64,000 nt of DNA from Paracoccaceae bacterium (GTDB taxonomy: Bacteria > Pseudomonadota > Alphaproteobacteria > Rhodobacterales > Rhodobacteraceae): NCBI GenBank assembly GCA_030066855.1, contig JASJAU010000036.1:1-64000 (forward strand). Direction: 5' to 3'. Of this stretch, positions 42,592 through 53,183 are shown piece after piece. The position numbers and the translations under genes are program-made. Positions within the stretch are counted from its first letter, which is position 1. Every line of letters begins with the position of its first letter. The notes below the pieces were generated by a model, which was given only the letters and a program-made list of their open reading frames with translations, ran no database searches and had not been told where the DNA came from.

Positions 42592-43248
42592 ATGGCGCGG
42601 GCATTGGTGACAGGCGGGAATCGCGGAATCGGAAGGGCGATCGCAGAGGGCCTGGTCGCGAAGGGGCTGGAGGTCGTCATCGGCGCGCGCGACAAGGCCG
42701 CGGGCGAGGCTGTCGCGGCGGAGATCGGTGCGCGCGCGGTCGGATTGGACCTGATGGCGACGGAGGGGTTCGCCGCCGCTTTGGAGGCGGCGGGGCCGGT
42801 GGATGTGCTGGTGAACAACGCGGGGATACTGAACTCGGTCTCGCTGCTCGGACCCGACAGCGATTTCGACGCGGCGATGCAGGTCATGGTTCACGCGCCC
42901 TACGCGCTGATCCGGGCGGTCCATACGCATATGGCGGCCGAGGGCTACGGGCGGATCGTCAACATGTCCTCTGGATGGGGCGCCTTTTCCGAGGGTTTGG
43001 GCGGCCCGGGCGCCTATGGCGTCGCCAAGGCCTCGCTCAACGCGCTGACCAAAGCCATGGCGCGGGACGTGGCGCGGGGCGTCAAGATCAACGCCATGTG
43101 CCCCGGCTGGGTGCGGACCCGGATGGGCAGTGCCGGCGCCAATCTTTCGCCCGAGGAGGGCGCCGACACCGCGATCTGGCTCGCGACCTTGCCGGAGGAC
43201 GGGCCGTCGGGCAAATTCTTCCGGCGGCGAGCCGAAATCGCCTGGTAG
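42592..43248 (+). CDS. SDR-family oxidoreductase within the dcw cluster
   Basis: A 218-aa short-chain dehydrogenase/reductase. The cofactor motif TGGNRGIGRAIAEGL (TGxxxGxG) is at residues 7-21, VNNAG near residue 77, and a catalytic Tyr-Lys in GAYGVAKASLNALTKAMARD with a preceding Ser in NMSSGWGAF. The substrate is not known. Position between mraY and murD is unusual for the dcw cluster. It is preceded by AGAGGAA and followed 15 nt later by the DUF6524 gene. Confidence 0.87.
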   Translation: MARALVTGGNRGIGRAIAEGLVAKGLEVVIGARDKAAGEAVAAEIGARAVGLDLMATEGFAAALEAAGPVDVLVNNAGILNSVSLLGPDSDFDAAMQVMVHAPYALIRAVHTHMAAEGYGRIVNMSSGWGAFSEGLGGPGAYGVAKASLNALTKAMARDVARGVKINAMCPGWVRTRMGSAGANLSPEEGADTAIWLATLPEDGPSGKFFRRRAEIAW

Positions 43249-43263
43249 AGGGAGCGCGACCAA

Positions 43264-43662
43264 ATGGGATTTCTGATGCGCTGGCTGGCGGCCTTCGTGT
43301 TGCTGGCGGTGACCTACAACCCGACAGAGTGGTCTTATGTTCGCTGGGCGGTGCGGAATTGGCAGGAGGAGACGCCTCTGGCGGTTCTCTTCGGGCTGGT
43401 CCTGCTAATCGCCTTCGTGCTGTTTCTGACCGCCGTTTTGCGCGGGATCGGGACGTTCGGAGTTTTCCTGATCACAGCGGTGCTCGCCGCGCTGGTCTGG
43501 GTGCTTTACGATTTCGGCTGGCTCAGCCTTGAGAACCCCTCGGCCAACACCTGGATCGCGCTGGTGATGCTCTCGGTCGTGCTCGCGGTCGGCATGTACT
43601 GGGGCATTCTCTGGCGGCGCATGTCCGGGCAGCTTGAAGTCGACGACGAAAGCGACGCATGA
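43264..43662 (+). CDS. DUF6524-like four-helix membrane protein
   Basis: A 132-aa inner-membrane protein with an N-terminal [20 protein letters not shown] and [20 protein letters not shown], then three further helices and a short acidic cytoplasmic tail. The pattern agrees with what I recall of DUF6524, a family of unknown function in Rhodobacteraceae. GAGGGAGC precedes the ATG. Its stop overlaps the murD start, so it is translated within the wall operon, possibly for a role at the membrane. Confidence 0.75.
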   Translation: MGFLMRWLAAFVLLAVTYNPTEWSYVRWAVRNWQEETPLAVLFGLVLLIAFVLFLTAVLRGIGTFGVFLITAVLAALVWVLYDFGWLSLENPSANTWIALVMLSVVLAVGMYWGILWRRMSGQLEVDDESDA

Positions 43663-45059
43663 TTCCCGTTCTGGGCATGGAGGGCGCCCGGGTCGTCGTG
43701 CTCGGGCTCGGCCGGACCGGTCTGGCGGCGGCAAGGGCGCTTGAGGCGGGCGGCGCCACGGCGCTTTGTTGGGATGACAGCCCGGAGGCGCGCGCAGGCG
43801 CGAAGGCGGAGGGGCTGACGCTCCACGATCTCTCGCGTCGCGAAGCCTGGGAGGGCGTGACGGCCCTGATCGTCTCGCCCGGCATTCCGCATCTTTACCC
43901 TGAGCCCAACCGCTGGGTGGCTGAGGCGCTGTCTCGCGGCGTGCCAGTGGACAATGACATAGGGCTCTTCTTCCGCTCCCTCGGTCAATCGGCCTGGGAT
44001 CGTTTCGACGTGGCGCCCCGCGTGATTGCGGTGACAGGATCGAACGGCAAATCGACGACCTCGGCTCTGATCCAACACTGCCTTGAAGAGGCAGGAAGGG
44101 AAAGCCAGCTGGCAGGGAACATCGGGCGCGGGGTTCTGGATATCGACCCGCCGGGGGACGGCGGGTTCGTGGTGCTGGAGCTCTCGTCCTACCACACCGA
44201 ACTTGCCCGGTCGCTGACGCCCGACGTGGCCGTCTTCACCAACTTGACGCCGGATCACTTGGACCGGCACGCTGGCATGGGCGGGTATTTCGCGGCCAAG
44301 CGGCGGCTCTTCTCCGAGGGTGGCCCGGATCGGGCGGTGATCGGCGTTGACGAGGCCGAGGGCCGGTTTCTCGCTGGGCAGCTCACCGAGGGCGCGGCGG
44401 ACGACCGGGTGATCCGCGTCTCGTCGGGCAGCAAGCTGGAAGGGCCGGGGTGGAACGTCTTCGCGCGGAAGGGTTTCCTTTCCGAGACGCGCAAGGGCCG
44501 GCAGGCCGGGTCGATCGATCTCCGCGAAATTGCTGGTCTGCCGGGGGCGCACAACCACCAGAACGCGGCGGCGGCTTACGCGGCGCTCCGGGCCGTTGGG
44601 CTGGCGCCCCGGGTGATTGAGGCGGGATTCCAGACCTTCGAGGGGCTGCCGCACCGGAGCCAGCTGGTCGGCGCGCGAGACGGCGTGCGCTTCGTCAACG
44701 ACTCCAAGGCGACGAATGTGGACAGCGCTGCGAAGGCGCTCGCAGCCTTCCCTAAGGTCCGCTGGATCGTCGGCGGTCAGGTAAAGGACGGCGGGCTGGG
44801 AGCGCTGCATGGCGCGCTCGGCTCGGTGGTTAAGGCCTATGTGATCGGACGGCGCGCGCGGGAGATCGCGCTGGAGCTTGGCGATCTCGACCACGCAGTC
44901 TGCGAGACGATGGAGAAGGCGGTGCGCGCCGCGGCGGCGGAGGCGCAACCGGGAGAGACAGTTCTTCTGGCCCCGGCGGCCGCGAGTTTCGATCAGTACG
45001 ATGATTTCGAAGCGCGCGGTGACGATTTCGTCCGGGTCGCGCGCGAGATTCTGGCCTGA
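43659..45059 (+). CDS. murD: UDP-N-acetylmuramoyl-L-alanine:D-glutamate ligase
   Basis: A 466-aa Mur ligase. The N-terminal Rossmann segment [18 protein letters not shown], the ATP loop [45 protein letters not shown] and [16 protein letters not shown] are the MurD order. It adds D-Glu to UDP-MurNAc-L-Ala. The ATG overlaps the DUF6524 stop. In related genomes ftsW follows murD; here an oxidoreductase and accessory genes follow. Confidence 0.95.
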   Translation: MIPVLGMEGARVVVLGLGRTGLAAARALEAGGATALCWDDSPEARAGAKAEGLTLHDLSRREAWEGVTALIVSPGIPHLYPEPNRWVAEALSRGVPVDNDIGLFFRSLGQSAWDRFDVAPRVIAVTGSNGKSTTSALIQHCLEEAGRESQLAGNIGRGVLDIDPPGDGGFVVLELSSYHTELARSLTPDVAVFTNLTPDHLDRHAGMGGYFAAKRRLFSEGGPDRAVIGVDEAEGRFLAGQLTEGAADDRVIRVSSGSKLEGPGWNVFARKGFLSETRKGRQAGSIDLREIAGLPGAHNHQNAAAAYAALRAVGLAPRVIEAGFQTFEGLPHRSQLVGARDGVRFVNDSKATNVDSAAKALAAFPKVRWIVGGQVKDGGLGALHGALGSVVKAYVIGRRAREIALELGDLDHAVCETMEKAVRAAAAEAQPGETVLLAPAAASFDQYDDFEARGDDFVRVAREILA

Positions 45060-45100
45060 GGGCTTGGCCTGAGCGGGTCTTGGGCGCTACACCTCGGCGC

Positions 45101-46087
45101 ATGACCTCATCCGCACATCCCCCAATCCGCTGGGGCGTTCTCGGCGCCTCGAAATTCGCGCGCGAGCAAATGGCGCCGGCCATTCACGATGCCGAGGGCG
45201 CCGTGCTCGCGGCGATCGCCACCTCCGACCCCGCCAAAGCGGCCCCGTTTGAGACTCTGGCGCCGGGTCTGAGGGTGCTGACCGATTACGACAAGCTTTT
45301 GGCCGATCCCGAGATCGATGCGGTCTATCTTCCCTTGCCCAACCATCTGCATGTGGAATGGACGCTCAAGGCGCTGGCCGCCGGCAAGCCCGTCCTGACC
45401 GAGAAGCCGATCGCGCTGACCGAGGCGGAGTTCGACGAGCTGATCGCGGCGCGCGACCGCGCCGGGCTGCTCGCCGCCGAGGCCTATATGATCGTGCATC
45501 ATCCGCAATGGGCGAAAGTGCGGGAGCTGGTGTCGGACGGCGCCGTGGGAACGCTCCGGCACGTCGCGGGGGTTTTCACCTACAACAACGCGGCGAGCCC
45601 CGGCAACATCCGCAACCGGCCGGAAACGGCGGGCGGCGGCATTCGCGACATCGGGGTTTATCCGTTCGGCGCGACGCGCTTCGTTTTGGGGGCCGAGCCG
45701 GAGAGCGTCCGGGCCGACATCACCTGGGAGAACGGGGTGGACACGATCGCGCATGTCCACGCCGCGTTTGGCGAGGTGACGATGGCCGCGCTCATCTCCA
45801 TGCGGATGCATCTCAGGCAGGAAATGGTGTTTCACGGCGATAGCGGATGGCTGGCGGTCGAGGCCCCGTTCAACGCGGGCGGCTACGGGGAGGCGGCGCT
45901 GAGGCTCGTCACGGCGGACGGCGAGCGGCGCTTCCGCTTTCAAGAGGCGCGGCAATACGTGAACCAGGTTGAGGCGTTCGGCCGCTCGATCCGCGAGGGA
46001 GCGGAGTATCCCTGCCCGCTGGAGCTCAGCCGGGGGACGCAGCGGATGATCGATATGGCTTTTGCTTCGGCCGGCGGGCCGGGGTGA
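45101..46087 (+). CDS. Gfo/Idh/MocA family oxidoreductase
   Basis: A 328-aa protein. The N-terminal NAD(P) fold begins IRWGVLGASKFAREQMAPAI, then VYLPLPNHLHVEWTLKALAA and KPVLTEKPIALTEAEFD give the family's EKP motif with its catalytic Lys. A C-terminal alpha/beta substrate domain follows (GGGIRDIGVYPFGATRFVLG). Such enzymes act on sugars, inositols or related compounds; the substrate cannot be named. The ATG at 45101 follows murD by 41 nt and the gene may be cotranscribed with the wall operon. It is the last high-G+C gene before the rearranged junction. Confidence 0.88.
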   Translation: MTSSAHPPIRWGVLGASKFAREQMAPAIHDAEGAVLAAIATSDPAKAAPFETLAPGLRVLTDYDKLLADPEIDAVYLPLPNHLHVEWTLKALAAGKPVLTEKPIALTEAEFDELIAARDRAGLLAAEAYMIVHHPQWAKVRELVSDGAVGTLRHVAGVFTYNNAASPGNIRNRPETAGGGIRDIGVYPFGATRFVLGAEPESVRADITWENGVDTIAHVHAAFGEVTMAALISMRMHLRQEMVFHGDSGWLAVEAPFNAGGYGEAALRLVTADGERRFRFQEARQYVNQVEAFGRSIREGAEYPCPLELSRGTQRMIDMAFASAGGPG

Positions 46088-46119
46088 GGGCCCGATGCGT
46101 TTGACTTGCGATTGATGGC

Positions 46120-46150
46120 GAAATGACTGCTCTGAGCCCAAAGCGGCCGC
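46120..46150. repeat. Degenerate intergenic repeat, left copy
   Basis: The stretch from 46120 contains TGAGCCCAAAGCGGCC and, read on the other strand, GGCCGCTTTGGG. It is shared in part, in inverted and imperfect form, with the copy at 46773. The two flank the first accessory gene. It looks like a decayed copy of a short palindromic intergenic element. Confidence 0.35.
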
Positions 46151-46404
46151 ATGTACCTGTCTCGTCGACGCGTTTTTCGTAGTCCTTATCGTTCAGATCC
46201 TGGATGAGACGTCGGACGGATAGCCATACTTCGCTCTGTTCCTGATCCCCTCGGGCATAAGCGAGATTCTCTCTTGCGAACAAAGCTGACTACCAGGGTT
46301 CCACCTCAATAAGCCAAAATCCGTAGTGATGTGCTATGGTGGCTTGACGTTACGCCGACGTCAGGCGTCGACGAGAAGGCGCTTCAGCCAGGGGGGACTT
46401 GAGA

Positions 46405-46719
46405 ATGATGATCGCAAGATGGACGTGCGAGGCGAAGTTCGGCCACAAGAGTGAGGCGCTGGACTTGCTCGATGAATGGAACAGGCAGATTGGAGCTCAG
46501 ACGGATATCGACATGGCCCGGTCCCGGACGTTGACGGGTTCGGTTGGCGCCAAAGAAGCCGTCATCCAGAATGAAATCGAAATCGGGAACTTGGCAGAGT
46601 TGGACGCCTTCTTTGAGAAGATCGCGTCGATTGAGATGCACGCTGAGTGGGGTAAGAACTTCGGGGAGGTAATTGTCTCAGGTTCTACGTTCTGGGAGGT
46701 ATTCCGGGTCGTGGATTAG
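46405..46719 (+). CDS. Small protein of unknown function, possible dimeric alpha-beta barrel
   Basis: A 104-aa protein. MMIARWTCEAKFGHKSEALD, with a following helix and the final strand ending FWEVFRVVD, suggests a ferredoxin-like ABM/NIPSNAP-style fold, but I recognise no named family. A GGGGGG tract lies about 10 nt before the ATG. G+C is lower than in the wall genes. The 317-nt gap to its left holds one copy of a degenerate repeat, a near-palindrome around GACGTC just before the gene, and no coding frame I trust. A hairpin follows the stop. Confidence 0.55.
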   Translation: MMIARWTCEAKFGHKSEALDLLDEWNRQIGAQTDIDMARSRTLTGSVGAKEAVIQNEIEIGNLAELDAFFEKIASIEMHAEWGKNFGEVIVSGSTFWEVFRVVD

Positions 46720-46720
46720 C

Positions 46721-46738
46721 GCGGGTTCGAAAGCCCGC
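46721..46738 (+). terminator. Hairpin after the 104-aa gene
   Basis: GCGGGTT and AGCCCGC pair (seven pairs including one G-U) around a CGAA loop, one base after the TAG stop. The following sequence (TCTCATTCT) is T-rich but not a run, so it is a modest terminator candidate. Confidence 0.5.
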
Positions 46739-46772
46739 TCTCATTCTGCGCAAGCGTAGATTGGTGTCTCCA

Positions 46773-46796
46773 GATGGCCGCTTTGAGCCCAAACTC
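46773..46796. repeat. Degenerate intergenic repeat, right copy
   Basis: The stretch contains TGGCCGCTTTGAGCCCAAA, matching part of the element at 46120 in the opposite orientation (10 identical bases, GGCCGCTTTG). It lies between the two accessory genes. Confidence 0.35.
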
Positions 46797-46856
46797 ACTA
46801 GAGTAGTTAGCGAGTTTTGCTATTAGTTTTTTGTGAAAGGAACGCGGGAGATTTAA

Positions 46857-47336
46857 GTGCCTGTCAAAGTGCCGGACGTCATGAAGCCCGAACTGCAAAG
46901 ATGGAATAGCGGAGGAGGCATATCGGTTGAAGAATGGATACGTTGTGTTGGCAATGTGGACTTGGCTGTTGGCTATAGCACCGTCTTCTGGCCAGTCTTC
47001 CAGACTTACAAAGATTACATTCTCACCGAGGGATGGACGCCCGAGACGGTAGAAGGCTTTGAAAAACAACCAAACTCAACTCCTCAAGGTGTGGAATGGG
47101 TTCTAAACCACGTCCATATGATCGACATCCACGTCGACGACGATGTTGAGCCAACCGTTGAGCACCTCTTGAGATTGGGCACCGTTTTGAAAGAAATTTA
47201 CGAAGCAAAGTTGGCTTGGCAGTTTCCAAACCGGCCCTGCGAGGTCGAATTTTTCATTCCCGGTGACCCTGATGACTTGGTCGAGTATCAGATTTCTTTT
47301 TGGCAGAAGAAGTGGTTGGAAACTGAGACTGAGTGA
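46857..47336 (+). CDS. Low-G+C accessory protein of unknown function
   Basis: A 159-aa, Trp- and acid-rich soluble protein (SVEEWIRCVGNVDLAVGYST, WVLNHVHMIDIHVDDDVEP, ending SFWQKKWLETETE). G+C is near 50 percent by eye against about two thirds in the neighbours, which points to acquisition by transfer. A GTG start with GGGAG six bases upstream is preferred, and an internal ATG at 46881 is the alternative. No signal peptide or membrane segment is seen. I do not recognise the family. Confidence 0.55.
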   Translation: MPVKVPDVMKPELQRWNSGGGISVEEWIRCVGNVDLAVGYSTVFWPVFQTYKDYILTEGWTPETVEGFEKQPNSTPQGVEWVLNHVHMIDIHVDDDVEPTVEHLLRLGTVLKEIYEAKLAWQFPNRPCEVEFFIPGDPDDLVEYQISFWQKKWLETETE

Positions 47337-47378
47337 AAGTCGGCTTTGTCCGCAAAGCAGTCATTCCCGAAAAGAAAA

Positions 47379-47396
47379 CGCCGTCCGGAGACGGCG
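47379..47396 (-). terminator. Terminator of the J-domain gene
   Basis: CGCCGTC (47379-47385) and GACGGCG (47390-47396) pair around CGGA. On the minus strand the stem is followed by TTTTCTTTTC, giving a standard intrinsic terminator 35 nt after the J-domain stop. It may also block read-through from the plus strand. Confidence 0.75.
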
Positions 47397-47430
47397 CCTT
47401 CAGGGTCTTATGACAGCGTAGCGACTATCT

Positions 47431-48060
47431 TCAGACAGTGTGGGCGAAATGGATCTCAACCTCCGAAGCGCCGGGGAAGACCTTTTTGCGCAGGTCGGCC
47501 GGGATGCGGATCGGGCCTTTGCCCTGCTCGCGCGTGCGGAAGGTGACGATCTTGGGCGTCGTGGTTCTGACGCCGGTCAGCATATCAGCGGGAAGCGAAA
47601 CGCGGTTGCGACCCGAACAGAGCGGCGTCGCGACGAAGAAACACAGCTTGCGGCCGATCATCTGCACCTTGACGGCGACATGGTCGGTCGGCATGGCGCC
47701 GTCGCTGTCGGGCTTGGGATCGTTGTTCTCCAGAAACCGAGCGCAGACGTCGTATGTCACGTCGTCGATGATGACCTCGCGGGTGCGCAGGCCGGGCCGC
47801 GGCCGCACGGTGGCGGGGCGGATCGGTGTGACATTGTTCGAATTGGCGGGCTCGCCCACCTGATCGGCGGTCTGCGAAAGGAGATTATAGGCGGCGTTGA
47901 TGTCGGCCAGGACCTTGTCCGAGCCGCCCGTGCGGTCCGGATGGTTCTCGAAAGCAAGCTTCTTCCAGGCGTTCCGGATCTCCATCTTGCTGGCGGAAGC
48001 GCTCACGCCAAGGATGGATTGAGCTTCGGAGAGTTCCTGGACGCGTTCGATCGGCGACAT
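47431..48060 (-). CDS. J-domain-containing protein
   Basis: A 209-aa protein with an N-terminal J domain: AQSILGVSASASKMEIRNAW, then LAFENHPDRTGG with the HPD at residues 40-42. The remaining 140 residues contain a conserved beta-rich region (TREVIIDDVTYDVCARFLEN, KLCFFVATPLCSGRNRVSLP) unlike the zinc and substrate domains of DnaJ. It is therefore a class-C J protein that would direct a DnaK to a specific client. It sits downstream of murC on the same strand with a 275-nt gap that probably holds its own promoter. Confidence 0.85.
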   Translation of the reverse strand: MSPIERVQELSEAQSILGVSASASKMEIRNAWKKLAFENHPDRTGGSDKVLADINAAYNLLSQTADQVGEPANSNNVTPIRPATVRPRPGLRTREVIIDDVTYDVCARFLENNDPKPDSDGAMPTDHVAVKVQMIGRKLCFFVATPLCSGRNRVSLPADMLTGVRTTTPKIVTFRTREQGKGPIRIPADLRKKVFPGASEVEIHFAHTV

Positions 48061-48335
48061 TTTGAACCTACACTCGTTACTCGAAAGGGGCGCTCAAGGC
48101 GAGGTCGGAGACCCGGTGAGAGATATCATCCTGGAGGGGTGGAATACTGACGGGACGACAATCGTCTTGGTCAGGATCGGGTTCCGGCGCCTTGCGCTCC
48201 TTTACACTGGGTTACTCGTACACTCAGACACCAACACACGGCGCCTGGTCACATTTCTAACAAATTCCGCCGCAAATTGCGACCAATTTGGCCACATTTC
48301 GCGGAGACAAACTGTTTCCTGGTAAGGAAAAAGTC

Positions 48336-49748
48336 CTATCCGGCCTGTTTCATAAGGCGTCCGGGCAGGTTGTTGGCCCAGGCGCTGATTGTGCCGGCGC
48401 CCAGGCAAACGACCATATCGCCGGGTCGCGCCTGCTCCAGAACCAGCCTTTCGAGGTCGGCCTCATCGTGAATCGCCCGCGCGTGGCGGTGGCCGTGGCG
48501 GATCAGGCCTGCGACCAGATCGTCGCGATTTGCGCCCGGGATGGGCGCCTCTCCGGCGGCAAACACCTCGGCGATGCCGACGACATCGGCGTCGTTGAAG
48601 CAGGTGCAAAAGTCCTCGAACAGGTCCGAGAGTCGCGAGTAGCGGTGCGGCTGGTGAACGGCGATGACGCGTCCCTCAGTGGCCTGACGCGCCGCTTTCA
48701 GAACAGCGGCGATTTCGACCGGGTGGTGACCGTAATCGTCGATGATCGTGACGCCATCGACCTCGCCCACCTTGGTGAAGCGGCGGTTGACGCCTTTGAA
48801 GCCCGCGAGCGCGTCCCTGATCTCGCCGCCTTTCATGCCAAGGTGCCGGGCCACGGCAACGGCGGCGAGCGCGTTCGAGACGTTGTGGTCGCCTGGCATT
48901 GGCAGGGTGCAGCCTTCGATCAGGATCTCATCGAGGGCAAGCGCGATATCGAAATGGGCGATGCCTTTCTCATACCGCAGGTTCACGGCGCGAACGTCGG
49001 CCTGCGTGTTAAACCCATAGGTGACGACACGGCGGTCGGTGATCCGCCCGACCAGGGCCTGCACTTCGGGATGGTCGGTGCAGAGAACGGCAAGGCCGTA
49101 GAACGGGATGTTCGAAACGAAATCGTCGAAGCCCTTGTGGAGCGCGTCGACCGTGCCCCAATGCTCCATATGCTCGGGGTCGATATTGGTGACGATGGCG
49201 ATTGTGGCGGGGAGGCGGTTGAATGTGCCGTCGGATTCATCCGCCTCAACCACCATCCATTCACCGCTGCCGACACGTGCGTTCGAGTCGTAGGCGTGGA
49301 TGATGCCGCCGTTGATGACAGTGGGGTCGATGCCGCCGGCGTCGAGAAGAGCCGCGACCATCGTGGTGGTCGTCGTTTTTCCGTGGGTCCCGGCAACCGC
49401 GACGTTCGAGCGGAGACGCATGAGCTCCGCCAGCATCTCGGCGCGGCGGACGACAGGGAGGCCGAGGCGGCGGGCCTCGTCCAGCTCCGGGTTCCCCCTC
49501 TTGATCGCCGAGGAGATCACGACGACTTCGGCGCCCTCGAGGTTCTCGGCGGACTGGCCTTCAAATACCTTCGCGCCCAGACGCTCAAGCCGGTTGGTGA
49601 GTTGCGTGCGCTTCAGGTCGGACCCCTGCACGGTATATCCCGCCGTCAGAAGGACCTCGGCGATGCCGGACATCCCGATGCCGCCGATCCCGACAAAGTG
49701 AATCGGGCCCATATCGGTGGGGAGTTTCGTGGCCGCTGCTGCGTTCAT
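48336..49748 (-). CDS. murC: UDP-N-acetylmuramate:L-alanine ligase
   Basis: A 470-aa Mur ligase: [20 protein letters not shown] at the N-terminus, the ATP loop [48 protein letters not shown] and [18 protein letters not shown]. It adds L-Ala to UDP-MurNAc, the first stem-peptide step. Its ATG overlaps the murG stop. It is transcribed leftwards, opposite to mraZ-murD, and the murB that normally follows is absent. Confidence 0.96.
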   Translation of the reverse strand: MNAAAATKLPTDMGPIHFVGIGGIGMSGIAEVLLTAGYTVQGSDLKRTQLTNRLERLGAKVFEGQSAENLEGAEVVVISSAIKRGNPELDEARRLGLPVVRRAEMLAELMRLRSNVAVAGTHGKTTTTTMVAALLDAGGIDPTVINGGIIHAYDSNARVGSGEWMVVEADESDGTFNRLPATIAIVTNIDPEHMEHWGTVDALHKGFDDFVSNIPFYGLAVLCTDHPEVQALVGRITDRRVVTYGFNTQADVRAVNLRYEKGIAHFDIALALDEILIEGCTLPMPGDHNVSNALAAVAVARHLGMKGGEIRDALAGFKGVNRRFTKVGEVDGVTIIDDYGHHPVEIAAVLKAARQATEGRVIAVHQPHRYSRLSDLFEDFCTCFNDADVVGIAEVFAAGEAPIPGANRDDLVAGLIRHGHRHARAIHDEADLERLVLEQARPGDMVVCLGAGTISAWANNLPGRLMKQAG

Positions 49749-50842
49749 TTTTCTGCTCTTTCCTTCAGGTCCTCGACAAGCGCGGTCAAACGTTCCGTGG
49801 CGTCCGGGATCGCGGTCTGGAGAGCGTTCTGGTGCATCTTGAACGCCGCGCCGGGGGTCGTGAGGACAGTCATGATCTGCTCGGAGAGCGAGGCGGGGTC
49901 AAGGGCGGATTCCGGGATCAGGATGGCAGCGTCCGCGTCGACAAGGGCCTTGGCATTGGCCGTCTGCTCGTCCCGGACGGCGATGGCGAGAGGGATCAGG
50001 ATTGAAGGGCGGCCGATCACGCTGATGTCGGCGACCGAGGACGCGCCGGCTCGGCTGATAACAAGCTGGGAGGCGGCGATGCGGTCGGGGACATCTTCGA
50101 AAAAGGACTGCACGTCGGCTTCGATACCGGCCGTGGCATAAGCGGCCACCACCCGGTCGTGATCTTCCGGGCGGGCCTGATGACTGACACGGAGCCCCTC
50201 GCGAATCGGCCCGGCGAGGCGTCCGATGGCCTCCGGCACCACATCCGACAGAACGCGAGCGCCCTGGCTGCCCCCCATGACGAGGATGTGCGGCGCGTTG
50301 CCCTCGCCGGGAAACGGGGCGCCTGCCTTCTCCAGAACTGCGGCGCGGACCGGGTTGCCGGTGGGCTCGCCAGTGACGCCGCTCGGAAGCTCGGTCGGCC
50401 ATGTGCCGCAGGCCACCGCATGGACGTGGCGGGCGAAAAGCTGGTTCACCCGCCCAAGAACGCCGTTTTGCTCATGGATGAGCCTTGGCACTCTCAAGGC
50501 CCAGGCGGCGGCGAGCGCGGGGATCGAGGGATATCCGCCAAAGCCCGCCACCACCGTGGGCCTGTCTCTGAAAAAGTTTATCTTTGCCGCGCCGATGCCC
50601 GCGATGATGCGGAATGGCGCGATGAGTTTGGCAAGCAATCCGCCCCGCGCGAAGGTGGCGCTGGCGACCTGCCGGATGGCCACTTGCGCGGGGAAATTGC
50701 CGGAGTAGCGTGCGCCTCGCGCGTCCGTTGACAGCGTCACGCGCCAGCCCCTCGCCAGCATCGCTTCGGCCAGCGCCTGCGCGGGGAACATGTGCCCGCC
50801 GGTGCCGCCTGCGGCGATCACCAGATGGGGCGCGGCGCTCAT
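49745..50842 (-). CDS. murG: UDP-GlcNAc:lipid I GlcNAc transferase
   Basis: A 365-aa GT28 glycosyltransferase. [20 protein letters not shown] is the first glycine-rich loop, and [50 protein letters not shown] and [19 protein letters not shown] follow. It acts at the inner face of the membrane to form lipid II. The ATG at 50842 overlaps the ftsW stop, while the longer open frame to 51217 lies in ftsW and is rejected. Confidence 0.96.
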   Translation of the reverse strand: MSAAPHLVIAAGGTGGHMFPAQALAEAMLARGWRVTLSTDARGARYSGNFPAQVAIRQVASATFARGGLLAKLIAPFRIIAGIGAAKINFFRDRPTVVAGFGGYPSIPALAAAWALRVPRLIHEQNGVLGRVNQLFARHVHAVACGTWPTELPSGVTGEPTGNPVRAAVLEKAGAPFPGEGNAPHILVMGGSQGARVLSDVVPEAIGRLAGPIREGLRVSHQARPEDHDRVVAAYATAGIEADVQSFFEDVPDRIAASQLVISRAGASSVADISVIGRPSILIPLAIAVRDEQTANAKALVDADAAILIPESALDPASLSEQIMTVLTTPGAAFKMHQNALQTAIPDATERLTALVEDLKERAEK

Positions 50843-52008
50843 GCTCGACCGCTCCGGATCAGGTAGTCGCGGATCTCGCCCTGCGGGCGGGTGCGGGTGA
50901 GGGCCAAAAGCATGCCGATCAGAATGCCACCCGCGATGAGGCTCGAGCCTCCGTAGCTCACGAAAGGCAGGGTCATTCCTTTCGCCGGGAGGAGGCGGAC
51001 GGCAACGCTCATGTTTATCATCGCCTGGACCGCGAAGGTGCAGGCCAGTCCGGTGCCCGCAAGCCGGATGAAGGGATCGCGCTCGCGCATCAGCCGAAAG
51101 AGCGAGCGCAGCGCGATGGTCATGTAAAGCCCGATAATGACCAGGACGAGGATCAATCCGTACTCTTCGGCCGCAACCGCGATGATGAAGTCCGTATGCG
51201 CATCGGGGAGCGACCACTTCACGGTGCCCTCGCCAACGCCGACGCCCAGGAATCCGCCCTCGCGGATCGCGTTCGCGGCATAGCCGAGCTGCGTTGTCGG
51301 GTCGACATCCGCCGAGAGGAAGCCGTCGATCCGCCGCGCGAAGTGTTCGGAATGCTGATAGGCGAGCGCGCCGCCCGCCAAAGCAAGCCCCGCGATCGCG
51401 GCCAGAACGAGAAAGGGCGCGCCGCCCACAAAATACATCACGCCCCAGGAGAACAGGACCAGGCAGGCCTGCCCGAAGTCGGGCTGGAGCGCGAGGAGAA
51501 GCGCAATGAAAAGCGCGATGGCGAAAGAGTAGGTCTTGCCGGGAGGGCCCGCGACCTCATTCGAGGCGGCGATCATCCAGCCCGCGACGATGATGAAGCC
51601 GGGTTTAAGGAATTCCGAGGGCTGGATCGAGCCGAAGCCGAGCGAGAACCAGCGCGTCGCGCCTTTGCCGTAGTCGGTCCCGAAGATTGGGAGGAGGAGG
51701 ATCGCGACAAACGCGCAGACGAACCCAATCACGCCAAGGCGGCGGATGGTCTTTGGCGACATCAGGCTGAAGGCGAACATGGTCAGGATCGCCAGCGTGC
51801 CGAACGCCGCTTGCCGCTCGACATAATGGAAGGCGGAGAACCCGTTCCGGTCGGCCAGCGGCGGCGAGGCGGCGAGACCCAGAAGAAGGCCGATTCCGAA
51901 GAGCACGAGAACGCAGCTCATCGACCACTTGTCGATGGTGCGCCACCATCTGGGAAGGATCGGCTCGCCATCCCGCATGGGGACCGAGCCGTACACCATC
52001 TCTGTCAT
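50839..52008 (-). CDS. ftsW: Peptidoglycan glycosyltransferase FtsW
   Basis: A 389-aa SEDS protein with about ten helices. [56 protein letters not shown] and [20 protein letters not shown] are characteristic. It polymerises septal lipid II together with FtsI. It is the first gene of the inverted ftsW-murG-murC unit and must have its own promoter in the 177-nt gap shared with the divergent DMT gene. Confidence 0.95.
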   Translation of the reverse strand: MTEMVYGSVPMRDGEPILPRWWRTIDKWSMSCVLVLFGIGLLLGLAASPPLADRNGFSAFHYVERQAAFGTLAILTMFAFSLMSPKTIRRLGVIGFVCAFVAILLLPIFGTDYGKGATRWFSLGFGSIQPSEFLKPGFIIVAGWMIAASNEVAGPPGKTYSFAIALFIALLLALQPDFGQACLVLFSWGVMYFVGGAPFLVLAAIAGLALAGGALAYQHSEHFARRIDGFLSADVDPTTQLGYAANAIREGGFLGVGVGEGTVKWSLPDAHTDFIIAVAAEEYGLILVLVIIGLYMTIALRSLFRLMRERDPFIRLAGTGLACTFAVQAMINMSVAVRLLPAKGMTLPFVSYGGSSLIAGGILIGMLLALTRTRPQGEIRDYLIRSGRA

Positions 52009-52185
52009 AGACCTGCTCGTCTGCCTCGTCGCGCCCGGGTTTCCCGGGTCGTTGTGGATAAGTGTAGCGAAAGAAGGGGTGTGACGCTAGGGGAAGTTGT
52101 GGCGGCTGACGCTTGGCATGAGGCACGCCGGACTTGCGCCCGCACCGCGAATTGGGTTGGCTCTGCGGGCCGGGGGAGGGCGCTC

Positions 52186-53109
<924 letters not shown>

Positions 53110-53123
53110 CGTCCGTTAAACGA

Positions 53124-53154
53124 AAAGACCCCGCGAACTCGTCGCGGGGTCTTT
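53124..53154. terminator. Bidirectional terminator between the DMT gene and rpoH
   Basis: AAAGACCCCGCGA (53124-53136) pairs perfectly with TCGCGGGGTCTTT (53142-53154) around ACTCG. The 13-bp stem ends in T residues on both strands (TTT on plus, TTTTCGTTT on minus), fitting termination of two convergent genes. Confidence 0.85.
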
Positions 53155-53183
53155 CGGGAAACGACCGGCGGTCTGGGGAGGGT

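Noticed and set aside
46716-47069. 117-aa minus-strand frame in the accessory region
   Set aside because: It is opposite the 159-aa gene. The plus frame has the better ribosome-binding site and protein-like composition, though certainty is low because neither is recognised.
48061-48325. 87-aa plus-strand frame between murC and the J-domain gene
   Set aside because: It has no ribosome-binding site, an unlikely composition, and it covers the probable promoter of the J-domain gene.
48288-50141. 617-aa plus-strand open frame opposite murC and murG
   Set aside because: Both minus-strand genes carry every Mur-family motif. The plus frame is a G+C-bias shadow with no recognisable domain.
50710-52185. 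N-terminal extension of the DMT gene across ftsW
   Set aside because: The extension is hydrophilic and antisense to ftsW. The membrane protein begins at the GTG at 52186 with a good ribosome-binding site.
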